NCBI GenBank assembly: GCA_963696075.1
Contig: CAVOJD010000029.1
Span: 186,001 to 250,000 of the forward strand
DNA from: CAJQQK01 sp963696075
Lineage (GTDB): Bacteria; Pseudomonadota; Alphaproteobacteria; Rhizobiales; Hyphomicrobiaceae
DNA length: 64,000 nucleotides
Direction: 5' to 3'
This document shows, piece after piece, positions 8,387 through 17,028 of this stretch (within the stretch, counting starts at the first letter, position 1; every line of letters starts with the position of its first letter). The notes beneath the pieces were generated by a model. The model worked only from the letters and a program-made list of their open reading frames with translations, was not told where the DNA came from and did not search any database. A program made the translations under genes and the position numbers.

Positions 8387-8625
8387 CAGAAAGCTCCATT
8401 GGCAGGCGCGCGGGGGCGGATTTCCGGCGCGCGTGGTGCGGATGGCGGATAGCCATCGCGTTCTGGTGTTGATGTAGCTGTTCGCTGGCGCAAAGGGCAA
8501 GTGCTGATGGCGCAAAGCTGTCCCTCACACGTCCTGGTAAGGCAAACGGTAAACGCCGATTGACCGGGCCGGGGATCGTTGCTTGGTTCGCCCCAACAAA
8601 GTGCTCACACTGCTCGGAGGTCATT

Positions 8626-9081
8626 ATGGTCGCAGGAAGACGGTTTACGGTTGTCGCAGCGCTCGCTGCCGCCACGCTCGCACTGGGAGTCGCCGGCGCA
8701 CACGCGGCGCAATTCCGCATCGCGCCACCCCTCGCGAAAGACGCAGCCACGCCCGCGGTTGCCCAACCCGTCCACTGGAAGCGCGCCCACCGCAAACGCA
8801 CAGCCAAGCGCTACGCCCACCGAAAAGGGGTATACAACAAGCGACTGGTGAAGCGGCACCATCATGCCAAGCGCTGGCGCGGTGCCTCGAACTACGGCGT
8901 GACGTACGTCCGGCCCAGGCCTTATGCCTACATCTACCGCTATCAGCCCTACGTCTATCACCGCCCGCGCGTCTATATCCGCCCGATCCCGCGCACCGCT
9001 TACCGCAAGCGCCACTGGTCGCGCGACGTCTGGCGCCGCCGTTATGATCGCCGTCCCGGCGTTTACTATTACCACCGCTAA
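8626..9081 (+). CDS. secreted, highly basic Arg/His/Tyr-rich protein, unknown function
   Basis: A 151-residue protein with a clear signal peptide (residues 1-25, ending AHA). The mature part is extremely basic: blocks of K/R/H, then a tyrosine- and arginine-rich repeat-like C-terminus with YRYQPYVYH and RPRVYIRP, ending YYYHR. No known domain is seen. It should be exported and could bind acidic polymers such as DNA, lipopolysaccharide or exopolysaccharide, which is inference. The ATG at 8626 is preceded by GGAGG at good distance. It is followed 10 bases later by a GNAT gene with its own AGGAGG. Confidence 0.65.
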   Translation: MVAGRRFTVVAALAAATLALGVAGAHAAQFRIAPPLAKDAATPAVAQPVHWKRAHRKRTAKRYAHRKGVYNKRLVKRHHHAKRWRGASNYGVTYVRPRPYAYIYRYQPYVYHRPRVYIRPIPRTAYRKRHWSRDVWRRRYDRRPGVYYYHR

Positions 9082-9091
9082 GGAGGCCAGC

Positions 9092-9625
9092 GTGGAGGTC
9101 CGGCCGCTTGCAACGCTCGCGCCCGCCGTTCAGTTCCTCGCGCTCCGTGAGATCGACAAGATCTTCTTCGAGGCAAGCAGCGTCCAGGCGTTCGAGAACC
9201 GAAAAAAGCGCCTAGACTTCCATTGGCTCTGGCTCGGCCGGTACCTGATCGACGAACCGGCCGAAGCGTTCGTGGCGATCGAGGCTGGCAGCATTCAGGG
9301 CTATGTCGCCGGCTCGCTTGATGACCCCGCCAGCCGGGATGCCGCTCTCGGGCTCGATTATTTCAACGCCTTCGCCCCCGAGACCGCGCGCTATCCGGCA
9401 CACCTCCACATCAACGTCGCAGCCGGTGCACGAAGCCGCGGCATCGGCGAACGGTTGATCGAGGCATTCGAACATCATGCGACCGCGAACGGCGCGCCGG
9501 GTGTGCACATCGTGACGGGGGCCGGCATGCGTAATGTCGGTTTTTATGACCGCCTCGGCTTCCGGGAGGTGGCGCGCACAAGGCGTGGCGCGGGCACCGT
9601 CGTAATGCTGGCCAAGGCCCTCTAG
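9092..9625 (+). CDS. GNAT-family N-acetyltransferase
   Basis: A 177-residue protein with the GNAT core: LHINVAAGARSRGIGERLIEAF contains the acetyl-CoA binding R-x-x-G-I-G loop, and the C-terminal GMRNVGFYDRLGFREVAR matches the last conserved strand-helix. The substrate is unknown. GTG at 9092 is chosen because AGGAGG lies 5 bases upstream, while the longer frame back to 8924 runs inside the preceding gene. It probably forms a short operon with the basic secreted protein, from which it is separated by 10 bases. Confidence 0.82.
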   Translation: MEVRPLATLAPAVQFLALREIDKIFFEASSVQAFENRKKRLDFHWLWLGRYLIDEPAEAFVAIEAGSIQGYVAGSLDDPASRDAALGLDYFNAFAPETARYPAHLHINVAAGARSRGIGERLIEAFEHHATANGAPGVHIVTGAGMRNVGFYDRLGFREVARTRRGAGTVVMLAKAL

Positions 9626-9723
9626 CGTGCCGGCCGCCGCCACGGTGGCTATCACGGTGACCGTCGCCCGGTTGCACCTTGATCAGGCTTCATTTAGCAC
9701 CTTTGATCAGCGTTGATGGTCTT

Positions 9724-9750
9724 GAGACGCGCAGCACTGCTGCGCGTCTC
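9724..9750. terminator. perfect 13-bp hairpin after the GNAT gene
   Basis: GAGACGCGCAGCA (9724-9736) and its exact reverse complement (9738-9750) flank one base. It lies about 100 bases after the GNAT stop and 70 before the GMC oxidoreductase. There is no T-run, so a terminator is only likely, and an operator is the alternative. Confidence 0.45.
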
Positions 9751-9819
9751 ACGGCCTAGTCGCGACCGCCGCCAACTGACAAAGCGGCAAACAGACGAAC
9801 AAGCAGAGTGAAGCACCCG

Positions 9820-11445
9820 ATGTCTGAGGATATCCTCGCCGATTACGATTACGTCATTGTGGGCGGCGGCACGGCCGGCTGCCTGCTCGCCAATCGGCTA
9901 TCGGAGGACCCGGACGTGACCGTGGCCCTCCTCGAAGCCGGCGGACGGGACAACTACATCTGGGTCCACATTCCCGTCGGCTACCTCTATTGCCACGGCA
10001 ACCCGCGGGTCGATTGGGGCTTCAAGACGGCTGAAGAGCCTGGCCTCAACGGGCGCAGCCTCAATTATCCGCGCGGGCGGGTGATCGGCGGCTGCTCCTC
10101 GATCAACGGCATGATCTACATGCGCGGCCAGGCACGCGACTATGACCTCTGGCGCCAGTTCGGAAATCCCGGTTGGTCCTGGGAGGACGTGCTGCCGTTC
10201 TTCTTGCGCCACGAAGATCAGCTGGCCATGGAGCCTGAGAGCTTCGCCGGTCTACACGAGCGCGGCGGTGAATGGCGCATTGAGAACGCCCGCGTGCGCT
10301 GGGACATTCTCGAAGCGTGGGCATCTGCGGCGGAGCAGGCCGGCATTCCCCGCATCGCGGATTTTAACGGCGGCGACAATGAAGGTTCGAGCTACTTCCA
10401 GGTCAACCAGAAACGCGGCGTCCGGTGGAACACGGCCCGCGCCTTTCTGAAACCCGCCCTCGGCCGCAAGAATCTGTCGATCGTCACCCAGGCCATGGTC
10501 GAGCGCCTGCTGATGTCCGGGCCAAGGGTTACGGGTGTCCAGATGCGCCGCAACGGCATTGCTATGCGCGTTGGCGCGAAACGCGAAGTCATCCTTGCTG
10601 CTGGATCAATTGGTTCACCGCAGATTATGCAACTCTCCGGTCTCGGCCCCGGCGCCCTGCTGCAAAGCCACGGCCTGGACGTCAATTGCGATATCCCGGG
10701 CGTTGGCGAAAACCTGCAGGACCACCTGCAACTGCGCATCGCCTATAAAGTGAAGGGCGTAAAGACCCTGAATGAGACATCGCAGACCCTCTGGCACAAG
10801 GCCAGGATCGCGCTCGAATATGCCGTCAACCAATCCGGTCCGATGTCGATGGCGCCATCACAACTTGGCACCTTTGCCAAGTCCGACCCGGACCGCGAGA
10901 CGGCAAACCTCCAGTATCACATCCAGCCGTTGTCACTGAACAAGTTCGGCGAGCCCCTGGACCCCTTTCCAGCCTTTACCGCGAGCGTGTGCAACCTGCG
11001 CCCGCAAAGCCGCGGCCACGTCCGGATTGCTTCGCCCGATCCAACGGCCCACCCCGAGATCCGCCCGAATTACCTCTCGGCGGAAGAGGACCGGCAAGTG
11101 GCCGCCGCCTCGATCAAGCTGACCCGCCGCATCGTTGCCCAGCCCGCCCTGCAACAGTATTCACCCGAGGAATTCCGCCCGGGGCCGGACATTCAAAGTG
11201 ATGAGGATCTGGCCCGCGCCGCCGGCGACATCGGGACGACGATCTTCCATCCCGTCGGCACCTGCCGGATGGGCGTCGATGAGGCAGCCGTCGTCGACCC
11301 GCGCCTCAAGGTCAACGGGATTGCGGGTCTGCGCGTTGCCGACGCCTCTGTCATGCCGACGATAACCTCGGGCAATACCAACGCGCCGACACTCATGATT
11401 GCTGAAAAGGCCGCCGCCATGATCCGCGAAGACTGGCGCGGATGA
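9820..11445 (+). CDS. GMC-family FAD oxidoreductase (choline dehydrogenase-like)
   Basis: A 541-residue flavoenzyme of the glucose-methanol-choline family. The FAD Rossmann motif GGGTAGCLLANRLSED lies near residues 15-30, the GMC signature around RGRVIGGCSSINGMIYMRG is present, and the C-terminal catalytic-His region FHPVGTCRMG plus LRVADASVMPTITSGNTNAP is intact. It oxidises an unknown alcohol. The ATG at 9820 matches family N-termini; a GTG four codons earlier is an alternative. There is no signal peptide. A related GMC enzyme lies at 48179-49798. Confidence 0.92.
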   Translation: MSEDILADYDYVIVGGGTAGCLLANRLSEDPDVTVALLEAGGRDNYIWVHIPVGYLYCHGNPRVDWGFKTAEEPGLNGRSLNYPRGRVIGGCSSINGMIYMRGQARDYDLWRQFGNPGWSWEDVLPFFLRHEDQLAMEPESFAGLHERGGEWRIENARVRWDILEAWASAAEQAGIPRIADFNGGDNEGSSYFQVNQKRGVRWNTARAFLKPALGRKNLSIVTQAMVERLLMSGPRVTGVQMRRNGIAMRVGAKREVILAAGSIGSPQIMQLSGLGPGALLQSHGLDVNCDIPGVGENLQDHLQLRIAYKVKGVKTLNETSQTLWHKARIALEYAVNQSGPMSMAPSQLGTFAKSDPDRETANLQYHIQPLSLNKFGEPLDPFPAFTASVCNLRPQSRGHVRIASPDPTAHPEIRPNYLSAEEDRQVAAASIKLTRRIVAQPALQQYSPEEFRPGPDIQSDEDLARAAGDIGTTIFHPVGTCRMGVDEAAVVDPRLKVNGIAGLRVADASVMPTITSGNTNAPTLMIAEKAAAMIREDWRG

Positions 11446-11487
11446 TCGTCGCGGCCTGACCGCCGGAAGGCGCGGGCCCGTCTTCGC

Positions 11488-12261
11488 CTAGTTGTTGCCG
11501 CTGAAGGCGCGTTCCGCCCAGGGCGGCGTTGGCGCAAGAATGCTGTTGGTCTGGGGCGCGCCCGAAGCCGTCACAGCGCCTCTCGCCGTCGACGCGCGCC
11601 CCGGCTGCGATGGGTTGGTCCGTGACCTGTCGGGCTGAACCGTCGAAGCTGAATCCTCAATCGTCGCCGGCGCGGAAGCCTCGTCAGGCTGAAGACCGGA
11701 GGGGGCGCGATCACGCATCACACCCGTTCCCGGTTGATCCTCAGTCAGAGCGGCAGATCGCGTACCGTCGTCCCCATCGCGCGCCCGCGGATCATTCGGC
11801 CGCGCACTCCGTTCGATGCCTGGCGGGAGTTCCGGCAGGGTTTTGGGTATCGCCGCCGCGTTCGTTGCCGGATCGGAGCGCCCGAGCGTCGAACGGTTAT
11901 CCGTTGCGAACGGCTGGGCCGGTTCGTTGGCCCGGGTCCCGAGAAGGGCGCGCGGCGCAACATTGGGCAGCGGGGTCAGCAGCGTCGCATTGCGCCGGCT
12001 TTGTGAGGCGACGGGAATGGGGACCGCTTCCGGTGGCAGGTGCAGCGCGCTGATCGCGGGCGCGCGGACGGGCTCATACCGAAACGTGCCCGTGAACGAG
12101 AAGCGCCGGTCGGTCTCTTGTCCGGCGGCGGGCACGGGCGTCAGCACGGTTGGCAGCGACAGGGCAAGCGAGATCGCGGCACACGTGAGCGCAAAAGCCC
12201 CACGGTTAGCGCCGGCCGAAAGCCCTGTCGGGGCTCGGAAAGGCCATGCAAATCTCGCCAT
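11488..12261 (-). CDS. proline-rich exported protein, unknown function
   Basis: A 257-residue protein with a long N-terminal signal sequence (hydrophobic core about residues 21-40, AAG near 46). The mature part is rich in Pro, Ala, Ser, Thr and Arg, with low sequence complexity and no cysteines or recognisable domain. The ATG at 12261 has AGAGG upstream. Codon use and frame consistency support a real gene, but its disordered composition gives little information. It is convergent with the GMC gene (42 bp apart) and divergent from the amino-acid transporter. Confidence 0.5.
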   Translation of the reverse strand: MARFAWPFRAPTGLSAGANRGAFALTCAAISLALSLPTVLTPVPAAGQETDRRFSFTGTFRYEPVRAPAISALHLPPEAVPIPVASQSRRNATLLTPLPNVAPRALLGTRANEPAQPFATDNRSTLGRSDPATNAAAIPKTLPELPPGIERSARPNDPRARDGDDGTRSAALTEDQPGTGVMRDRAPSGLQPDEASAPATIEDSASTVQPDRSRTNPSQPGRASTARGAVTASGAPQTNSILAPTPPWAERAFSGNN

Positions 12262-12569
12262 CACGAACTGCCTCTGGCAACTGCACAGTACCCGCCATAA
12301 AGGCGCACTGCGGGCTGGCACGAGCGCCAGCCAACCGGTTGAGGGTTCGCTTATTCGGTTAACGTTACCTTAACGCCCGGAAAATGAGGGGTCGTCAACG
12401 ATCGTGACGATGCCAAAAAAGTGTCAAGAATGAACAAGTAATGTGCGCTCGAGGCCGTTGCACAGATCATATGCCTGTTGCATAGTTATCAATAGCATAA
12501 GGTTTTGGCATGCATGCGGTGGTCACCACGATCGACGCGCCGAGTGCCCAGACGAGACAGGGAGTGCCG
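12262..12569. promoter_or_regulatory. divergent promoter region of the amino-acid transporter operon
   Basis: This 308-bp gap holds an inverted repeat TCGTCA-N7-TGACGA (12392-12397 and 12405-12410), a possible operator. Nearer the transporter an AT-rich stretch (about 12455-12505) contains TTGCAC followed 17 bases later by CATAGT, plus repeated TTGCA. A sigma70-type promoter there is plausible but weak. No sigma54 consensus was found. Confidence 0.35.
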
Positions 12570-13352
12570 ATGGCAGAAGCTTCACTCGCGAGCGTCGCCT
12601 CGATGCGTGAAGGCGCATCGCCGGTCATCGTCATGAAGAACGTCAACAAGTGGTATGGCGAGTTTCATGTTCTCCGGGACATCAATCTCCAGGTCGACAA
12701 TGGCGAGCGGATCGTGATCTGCGGGCCGTCTGGTTCCGGCAAGTCAACGCTGATCCGATGCTTGAACCGCCTTGAGGAACACCAGCAGGGCGATATCATC
12801 GTCGACGGTGTGACACTGACCAGCGACGTGCGCAACATTGATAAGATCCGCACCGAAGTCGGCATGGTCTTTCAGAGCTTCAATCTCTTTCCCCACCTCA
12901 CCGTGCTCGACAATCTGTGCATCGCGCCGCAATGGGTCCGCAAGGAGCCGCGCGCCGAAGCCGAGCGGGTTGCGATGGAATACCTCGAGCGGGTCAAGAT
13001 CCCGGACCAGGCCCTCAAGTATCCCGGCCAGTTGTCGGGCGGCCAGCAGCAGCGCGTCGCGATCGCACGCGCGCTGTGCATGCACCCCCGCATTATGCTG
13101 TTCGACGAACCGACCTCCGCCCTTGATCCGGAAATGATCAAGGAGGTCCTTGATGTCATGATCGAGCTCGCCGGCACCGGCATGACCATGCTGTGTGTGA
13201 CCCATGAAATGGGGTTCGCCCGCTCGGTTGCCGACCGGGTGATCTTCATGGATGCCGGCGAAATCGTCGAACAAGGTCCACCGGGAGAGTTCTTCAGCAA
13301 TCCGAAGTCGGATCGCACGAAGCTCTTCCTCAGTCAGATACTCGATCACTAG
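12570..13352 (+). CDS. aapP: amino-acid ABC transporter ATP-binding protein (AapP type)
   Basis: A 260-residue ATPase that powers uptake of polar amino acids. It shows Walker A CGPSGSGKST, the ABC signature LSGGQQQRVAIARAL, Walker B with IMLFDEPTSALDPE, and the switch histidine in LCVTHEMGFARSVADRV. This matches the AapP/GlnQ/BztD group. ATG at 12570 has GGGAG 5 bases upstream; an in-frame ATG at 12510 would add 20 non-conserved residues. It is the first gene of the operon, whereas the well-known rhizobial operon has it last. Confidence 0.93.
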   Translation: MAEASLASVASMREGASPVIVMKNVNKWYGEFHVLRDINLQVDNGERIVICGPSGSGKSTLIRCLNRLEEHQQGDIIVDGVTLTSDVRNIDKIRTEVGMVFQSFNLFPHLTVLDNLCIAPQWVRKEPRAEAERVAMEYLERVKIPDQALKYPGQLSGGQQQRVAIARALCMHPRIMLFDEPTSALDPEMIKEVLDVMIELAGTGMTMLCVTHEMGFARSVADRVIFMDAGEIVEQGPPGEFFSNPKSDRTKLFLSQILDH

Positions 13353-13435
13353 AAGCTTTGGCGGGCTCTGGCGGGCGCTAAGGCGCCAGATAACGCCCCT
13401 ACCGAAGAACCCAAACAATAAGGGAGACAGCTTAG

Positions 13436-14464
13436 ATGAAACGTAAGTTCAAGTTAGCGTTGGCAACAGCCGCAGCCGTGCTTGTGGCAACCACGGGCCA
13501 GGCCTTCGCGCAAAAGACGCTCGAAGCCATCAAGGCGCGCGGCGAACTGGTGTGTGGCGTGTCGACGGGTCTCGGCGGCTTCTCGGTGCCCGATTCTGCC
13601 GGCCAGTGGACCGGCCTCGATGTCGACGTCTGCAAGGCGATCGCTGCAGCCATCTTCGGCGACGGCAGCAAGGTGAAGTTCCAGGCACTGTCCGCCCAGC
13701 AACGCTTCACCGCGCTGCAGTCTGGTGAAGTCGACCTGTTGTCGCGCAACACCACCTGGACCCTGACGCGTGACACCTCATTGGGCCTCAATTTCGCGGG
13801 CGTCACCTACTACGACGGTCAAGGCTTCATGGTGCCAAAGAAGCTCGGCGTGTCGAGTGCCAAGGAACTCGACGGTGCCACCGTCTGCGTTCAGCCCGGC
13901 ACGACGACGGAACTGAACCTCGCCGACTACTTCCGCGCGAACAACATGAAGTTCACGCCGGTCGTCATCGAGGCGCTGCAGGAAGTCAACGCAGCCTTCT
14001 TCTCCGGCCGCTGTGACGTCCTGACGACGGATGCTTCCGGCCTCGCTTCCGTGCGCAAGAACGATGCGCCGAAAGGCAAGTCGGACGACTACGTCATCCT
14101 GCCCGAGATCATTTCGAAAGAACCGCTCGGCCCCGCGGTCCGCCACGGCGATGATCAGTTCTTCGACGTCGTCAAGTGGACGGTCAACGCGTTGATCGAA
14201 GCCGAAGAGTTCGGCGTCACCCAGGCCAACGTCGATCAGATGACGGCCGATTCGACGAACCCCGCCGTCAAGCGTCTGCTCGGCGCGACACCCGGCAACG
14301 GCAAGGCGCTCGGCCTCGACGAAGCCTGGGCCAAGAACGCCATCAAGGCGGTCGGCAACTACGGTGAGATCTGGGAACGCAACATCCCGCCGCTCGGCCT
14401 GCCGCGTGGTCTCAACAACCTTTGGAGCAACGGCGGCATCATGTACGCACCGCCGGCTCGCTAA
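13436..14464 (+). CDS. aapJ: general L-amino-acid periplasmic binding protein (AapJ type)
   Basis: A 342-residue extracytoplasmic solute-binding protein of family 3. The signal peptide covers residues 1-24 (ends AFA). Conserved segments include GELVCGVSTGLGGFS, WTGLDVDVCKAIAAA, FTALQSGEVDLLSRNTTWT and YFDAL-type downstream helices. The length and the two-domain pattern match AapJ/BztA. It lies 83 bp after aapP and is followed by a hairpin plus T-run before the permease genes, so it is probably expressed above the permeases. Confidence 0.94.
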   Translation: MKRKFKLALATAAAVLVATTGQAFAQKTLEAIKARGELVCGVSTGLGGFSVPDSAGQWTGLDVDVCKAIAAAIFGDGSKVKFQALSAQQRFTALQSGEVDLLSRNTTWTLTRDTSLGLNFAGVTYYDGQGFMVPKKLGVSSAKELDGATVCVQPGTTTELNLADYFRANNMKFTPVVIEALQEVNAAFFSGRCDVLTTDASGLASVRKNDAPKGKSDDYVILPEIISKEPLGPAVRHGDDQFFDVVKWTVNALIEAEEFGVTQANVDQMTADSTNPAVKRLLGATPGNGKALGLDEAWAKNAIKAVGNYGEIWERNIPPLGLPRGLNNLWSNGGIMYAPPAR

Positions 14465-14476
14465 CGCGATTGCCAC

Positions 14477-14524
14477 CGGGGCGCCATCCGAACCGGACGG
14501 CGCCCCGATGGGCTTTGTTTTTTT
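14477..14524 (+). terminator. intrinsic terminator/attenuator between aapJ and aapQ
   Basis: A 9-bp stem CGGGGCGCC (14477-14485) with GGCGCCCCG (14499-14507), extended inside by TCCG/CGGA, is followed by a run of T (about 14514-14524). It would let the binding protein be made in excess of the permeases. Confidence 0.75.
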
Positions 14525-14586
14525 CTAATGCCTGATTGCTGAATTGCCGCCCTGCCAAGACGCCAAAGCGGGAGTCCGACCCATAG

Positions 14587-15801
14587 ATGGCCCAAGCCGA
14601 AGCAGCCTCTGCGAGACCTCCGAAACGCGCCCGTTCCTTTTATGACAAAGAGGTCCAGGCGGTTATTTGGCAGGCGGTGTTCCTCGCATGTGTTCTGGCG
14701 TTCGGCTACTATCTCTATTCCAACATGCAGGCGAACCTCGCCAAACAGAACGTCTCGACGGGGTTCAGCTATCTTGGCCGTGAAGCAGGCTTCGGCATCG
14801 GTGAAAGCTGGATCGCCTACAGCCCCGCGGCAAGTTACGCCCGCGCGCTCCTCGTCGGCTTCGTCAACACCATCGCAGTCGCCGTCGTTGGTGTTGTGCT
14901 CGCCACCCTGATCGGGATCTCGATCGGCATCGCATCCCTGTCCAAGAACTGGCTGGTGCGCCAGATCACCGGCGTCTACATCAACTTCCTGCGCAACATT
15001 CCAGTCCTCCTCCAGATCATCCTCTGGCACACCCTGATCACGAACGAACGGTTCCTGCCGATCCCGCGCGACTTTCTGGCCGAAAACGGACCCTCTCCCA
15101 TCCTGGGCAGTCTTTACCTGACCCGGCGAGGCATCTACTTCCCCGCGTTCGAGGCGCATATTGGATGGGTCGGCGCGCTGGTCGGCTTGATCATCGGCGT
15201 TGTCGCGGCCTGGATGATTGCGCGCTGGGCTGCAGCCCGCATGGATGCGACGGGTGAACAGTTCCCGGCGGGCTGGGCCGGTCTTGGCGCGGTCGTCGGG
15301 TGCGCTGTCGTCGGCTGGCTGGTAATGGGCGCGCCGACGGCGGTGAGCTATCCCGAGATCGGTCGCTTCCGCGTCTCGGGCGGGGCGACGGTCACGCCGG
15401 AGTTCATGGCGATCCTGTTTGGCCTGACGATTTATACGTCCGCCTTCATTGCCGAAATCGTGCGCGCCGGCATCCTCTCCGTGCCCAAGGGCCAGATCGA
15501 GGCGGGCCGCTCACTCGGCCTGCGCGAAAGCGTGATTATGCGCAAGGTGATCCTGCCGCAGGCGTTGCGCGTGATCATTCCCCCGCTCACCAGCCAGTAC
15601 CTCAACCTGACCAAGAACTCTTCGCTCGCCGTCGCCGTCGGCTACCCCGATCTCGTCAGCGTGTCGAATACGACCTTGAACCAGACCGGTCAGGCGCCTG
15701 AGGCGATTTTGATCATGATGGCGGTCTACCTGACCACCTCGATCCTCACCGCGTTGGTCATGAACTGGTACAACACGCGCATCCAGCTGGTGGAGAGATA
15801 G
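14587..15801 (+). CDS. aapQ: general L-amino-acid ABC transporter permease (AapQ type)
   Basis: A 404-residue inner-membrane permease, first of two in the operon. It has about eight hydrophobic segments and the binding-protein-dependent transport (EAA) loop near EAGRSLGLRESVIMRKVILPQALRV. The N-terminus (KEVQAVIWQAVFL) and the long insertion between the first transmembrane segments and the EAA loop are typical of AapQ/BztB rather than the shorter HisM-type permeases. It is followed three bases later by aapM. Confidence 0.94.
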   Translation: MAQAEAASARPPKRARSFYDKEVQAVIWQAVFLACVLAFGYYLYSNMQANLAKQNVSTGFSYLGREAGFGIGESWIAYSPAASYARALLVGFVNTIAVAVVGVVLATLIGISIGIASLSKNWLVRQITGVYINFLRNIPVLLQIILWHTLITNERFLPIPRDFLAENGPSPILGSLYLTRRGIYFPAFEAHIGWVGALVGLIIGVVAAWMIARWAAARMDATGEQFPAGWAGLGAVVGCAVVGWLVMGAPTAVSYPEIGRFRVSGGATVTPEFMAILFGLTIYTSAFIAEIVRAGILSVPKGQIEAGRSLGLRESVIMRKVILPQALRVIIPPLTSQYLNLTKNSSLAVAVGYPDLVSVSNTTLNQTGQAPEAILIMMAVYLTTSILTALVMNWYNTRIQLVER

Positions 15802-15804
15802 GCC

Positions 15805-16914
15805 ATGGCAGCACCTCCCACCAGTCAGGTCGGCCCCGTCGCCTGGGCGCGCGAGAACCTCTTCAACGGCATCGTAAACACGCTGACGACGGTCGTGATC
15901 ATTGTCGGCCTGGTGCTGCTCTTGCCGGCACTCTGGAACTGGGCCGTCTCGGATGCGGTCCTGACGCTGAAGCCGTCGAGCGGCAGCTGGTGGGGCTATG
16001 AATTCGCCCCCGACCCCCAGACCTGCCGGACCGCCGCGGGCGCCTGCTGGGACTTCGTCGCAGAGAAATACCGCGTGTTCGTCTTCGGGCTTTATCCGCA
16101 GGATGAGCAGTGGCGCCCGACACTGATGATGCTGCTCTTGTTCGCAATGATCGCCGTCTCGGTGAATTCGCGCTTCCACAACCGTTGGCTGCTGGTTGCG
16201 TGGCTGGTCGCGGTCCCGGTGATGTACATTTTGATGCAGGGCGGCATCTTCGGCCTCCCCCTTGTCGAGACCGACATGTGGGGCGGCCTGCCCGTCACGC
16301 TGATCATCGCGGTGACAGGCATCGTGTTCTCGTTCCCGCTGGCGATCCTTCTCGCGCTCGGCCGCCAGTCCGACATGCCGATCATCAAGTCCATCTGCAT
16401 CGCCTTCATCGAGATCATTCGCGGCGTGCCGCTGATCACGGTGCTGTTCATGGCGAGCCTGATGATCCCGCTGTTCCTGCCCGAGGGTGTGAACTTCAAC
16501 AAGCTCGTTCGCGCCCTCGTCGCCTTCACGCTGTTTTCCGCTGCCTACGTCGCCGAAGTCATCCGCGGCGGCCTTCAGGCACTGCCGAAGGGCCAGTACG
16601 AAGCGGCCGATGCGATGGGCATGTCGTATTGGCAAAAGACCGGACTGATTGTCCTGCCCCAGGCGTTGAAGCTCGTGATCCCGCCGACGATGAACACCTT
16701 CATCGGTCTGTTCAAGGACACCACGCTGATCATCATGATCTCCATGTTCGATTTTCTGGGCACGATCCGCCTCGCCTCGAACGATCCGATCTGGCGTCCC
16801 TACTACGTCGAAGGCCTGGTCTTCGCCGCGATCATTTATTTCATCATGTGCTACGCCATGGCCTCCTATGCCCGCCACCTTGAGCACAAGCTCGACACGG
16901 GGCACCGGTCCTAG
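15805..16914 (+). CDS. aapM: general L-amino-acid ABC transporter permease (AapM type)
   Basis: A 369-residue permease, partner of AapQ. Features are the N-terminal WARENLFNGIVNT motif, several membrane spans and an EAA loop around YEAADAMGMSYWQKTGLIVLPQAL. The spacing of three bases to aapQ implies coupled translation. It ends the operon and is convergent with the FAD oxidoreductase gene. A weak stem (AGCACC ... GGTGCT, 16929-16952) lies after the stop without a T-run. Confidence 0.94.
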   Translation: MAAPPTSQVGPVAWARENLFNGIVNTLTTVVIIVGLVLLLPALWNWAVSDAVLTLKPSSGSWWGYEFAPDPQTCRTAAGACWDFVAEKYRVFVFGLYPQDEQWRPTLMMLLLFAMIAVSVNSRFHNRWLLVAWLVAVPVMYILMQGGIFGLPLVETDMWGGLPVTLIIAVTGIVFSFPLAILLALGRQSDMPIIKSICIAFIEIIRGVPLITVLFMASLMIPLFLPEGVNFNKLVRALVAFTLFSAAYVAEVIRGGLQALPKGQYEAADAMGMSYWQKTGLIVLPQALKLVIPPTMNTFIGLFKDTTLIIMISMFDFLGTIRLASNDPIWRPYYVEGLVFAAIIYFIMCYAMASYARHLEHKLDTGHRS

Positions 16915-17028
16915 AAGGATCGCGGATCAGCACCTGGCGCATACCCGGTGCTCAGTGCCAAGCGCCGCGCCTGGCGGCGCGATATCCGCCGGCGTGGCTG
17001 ACCCGTTTCAGGCCGAGCCTGCCAAGGC

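Noticed and set aside
12455..12505. A sigma54 promoter for the amino-acid transporter
   Set aside because: Repeated TTGCA boxes suggested it, but no GG at the required distance upstream of the GC element was found.
15511..16905. A 464-codon minus-strand frame opposite the amino-acid permeases
   Set aside because: Composition is dominated by His, Arg, Asp and Gln, as expected from antisense of membrane-protein codons.
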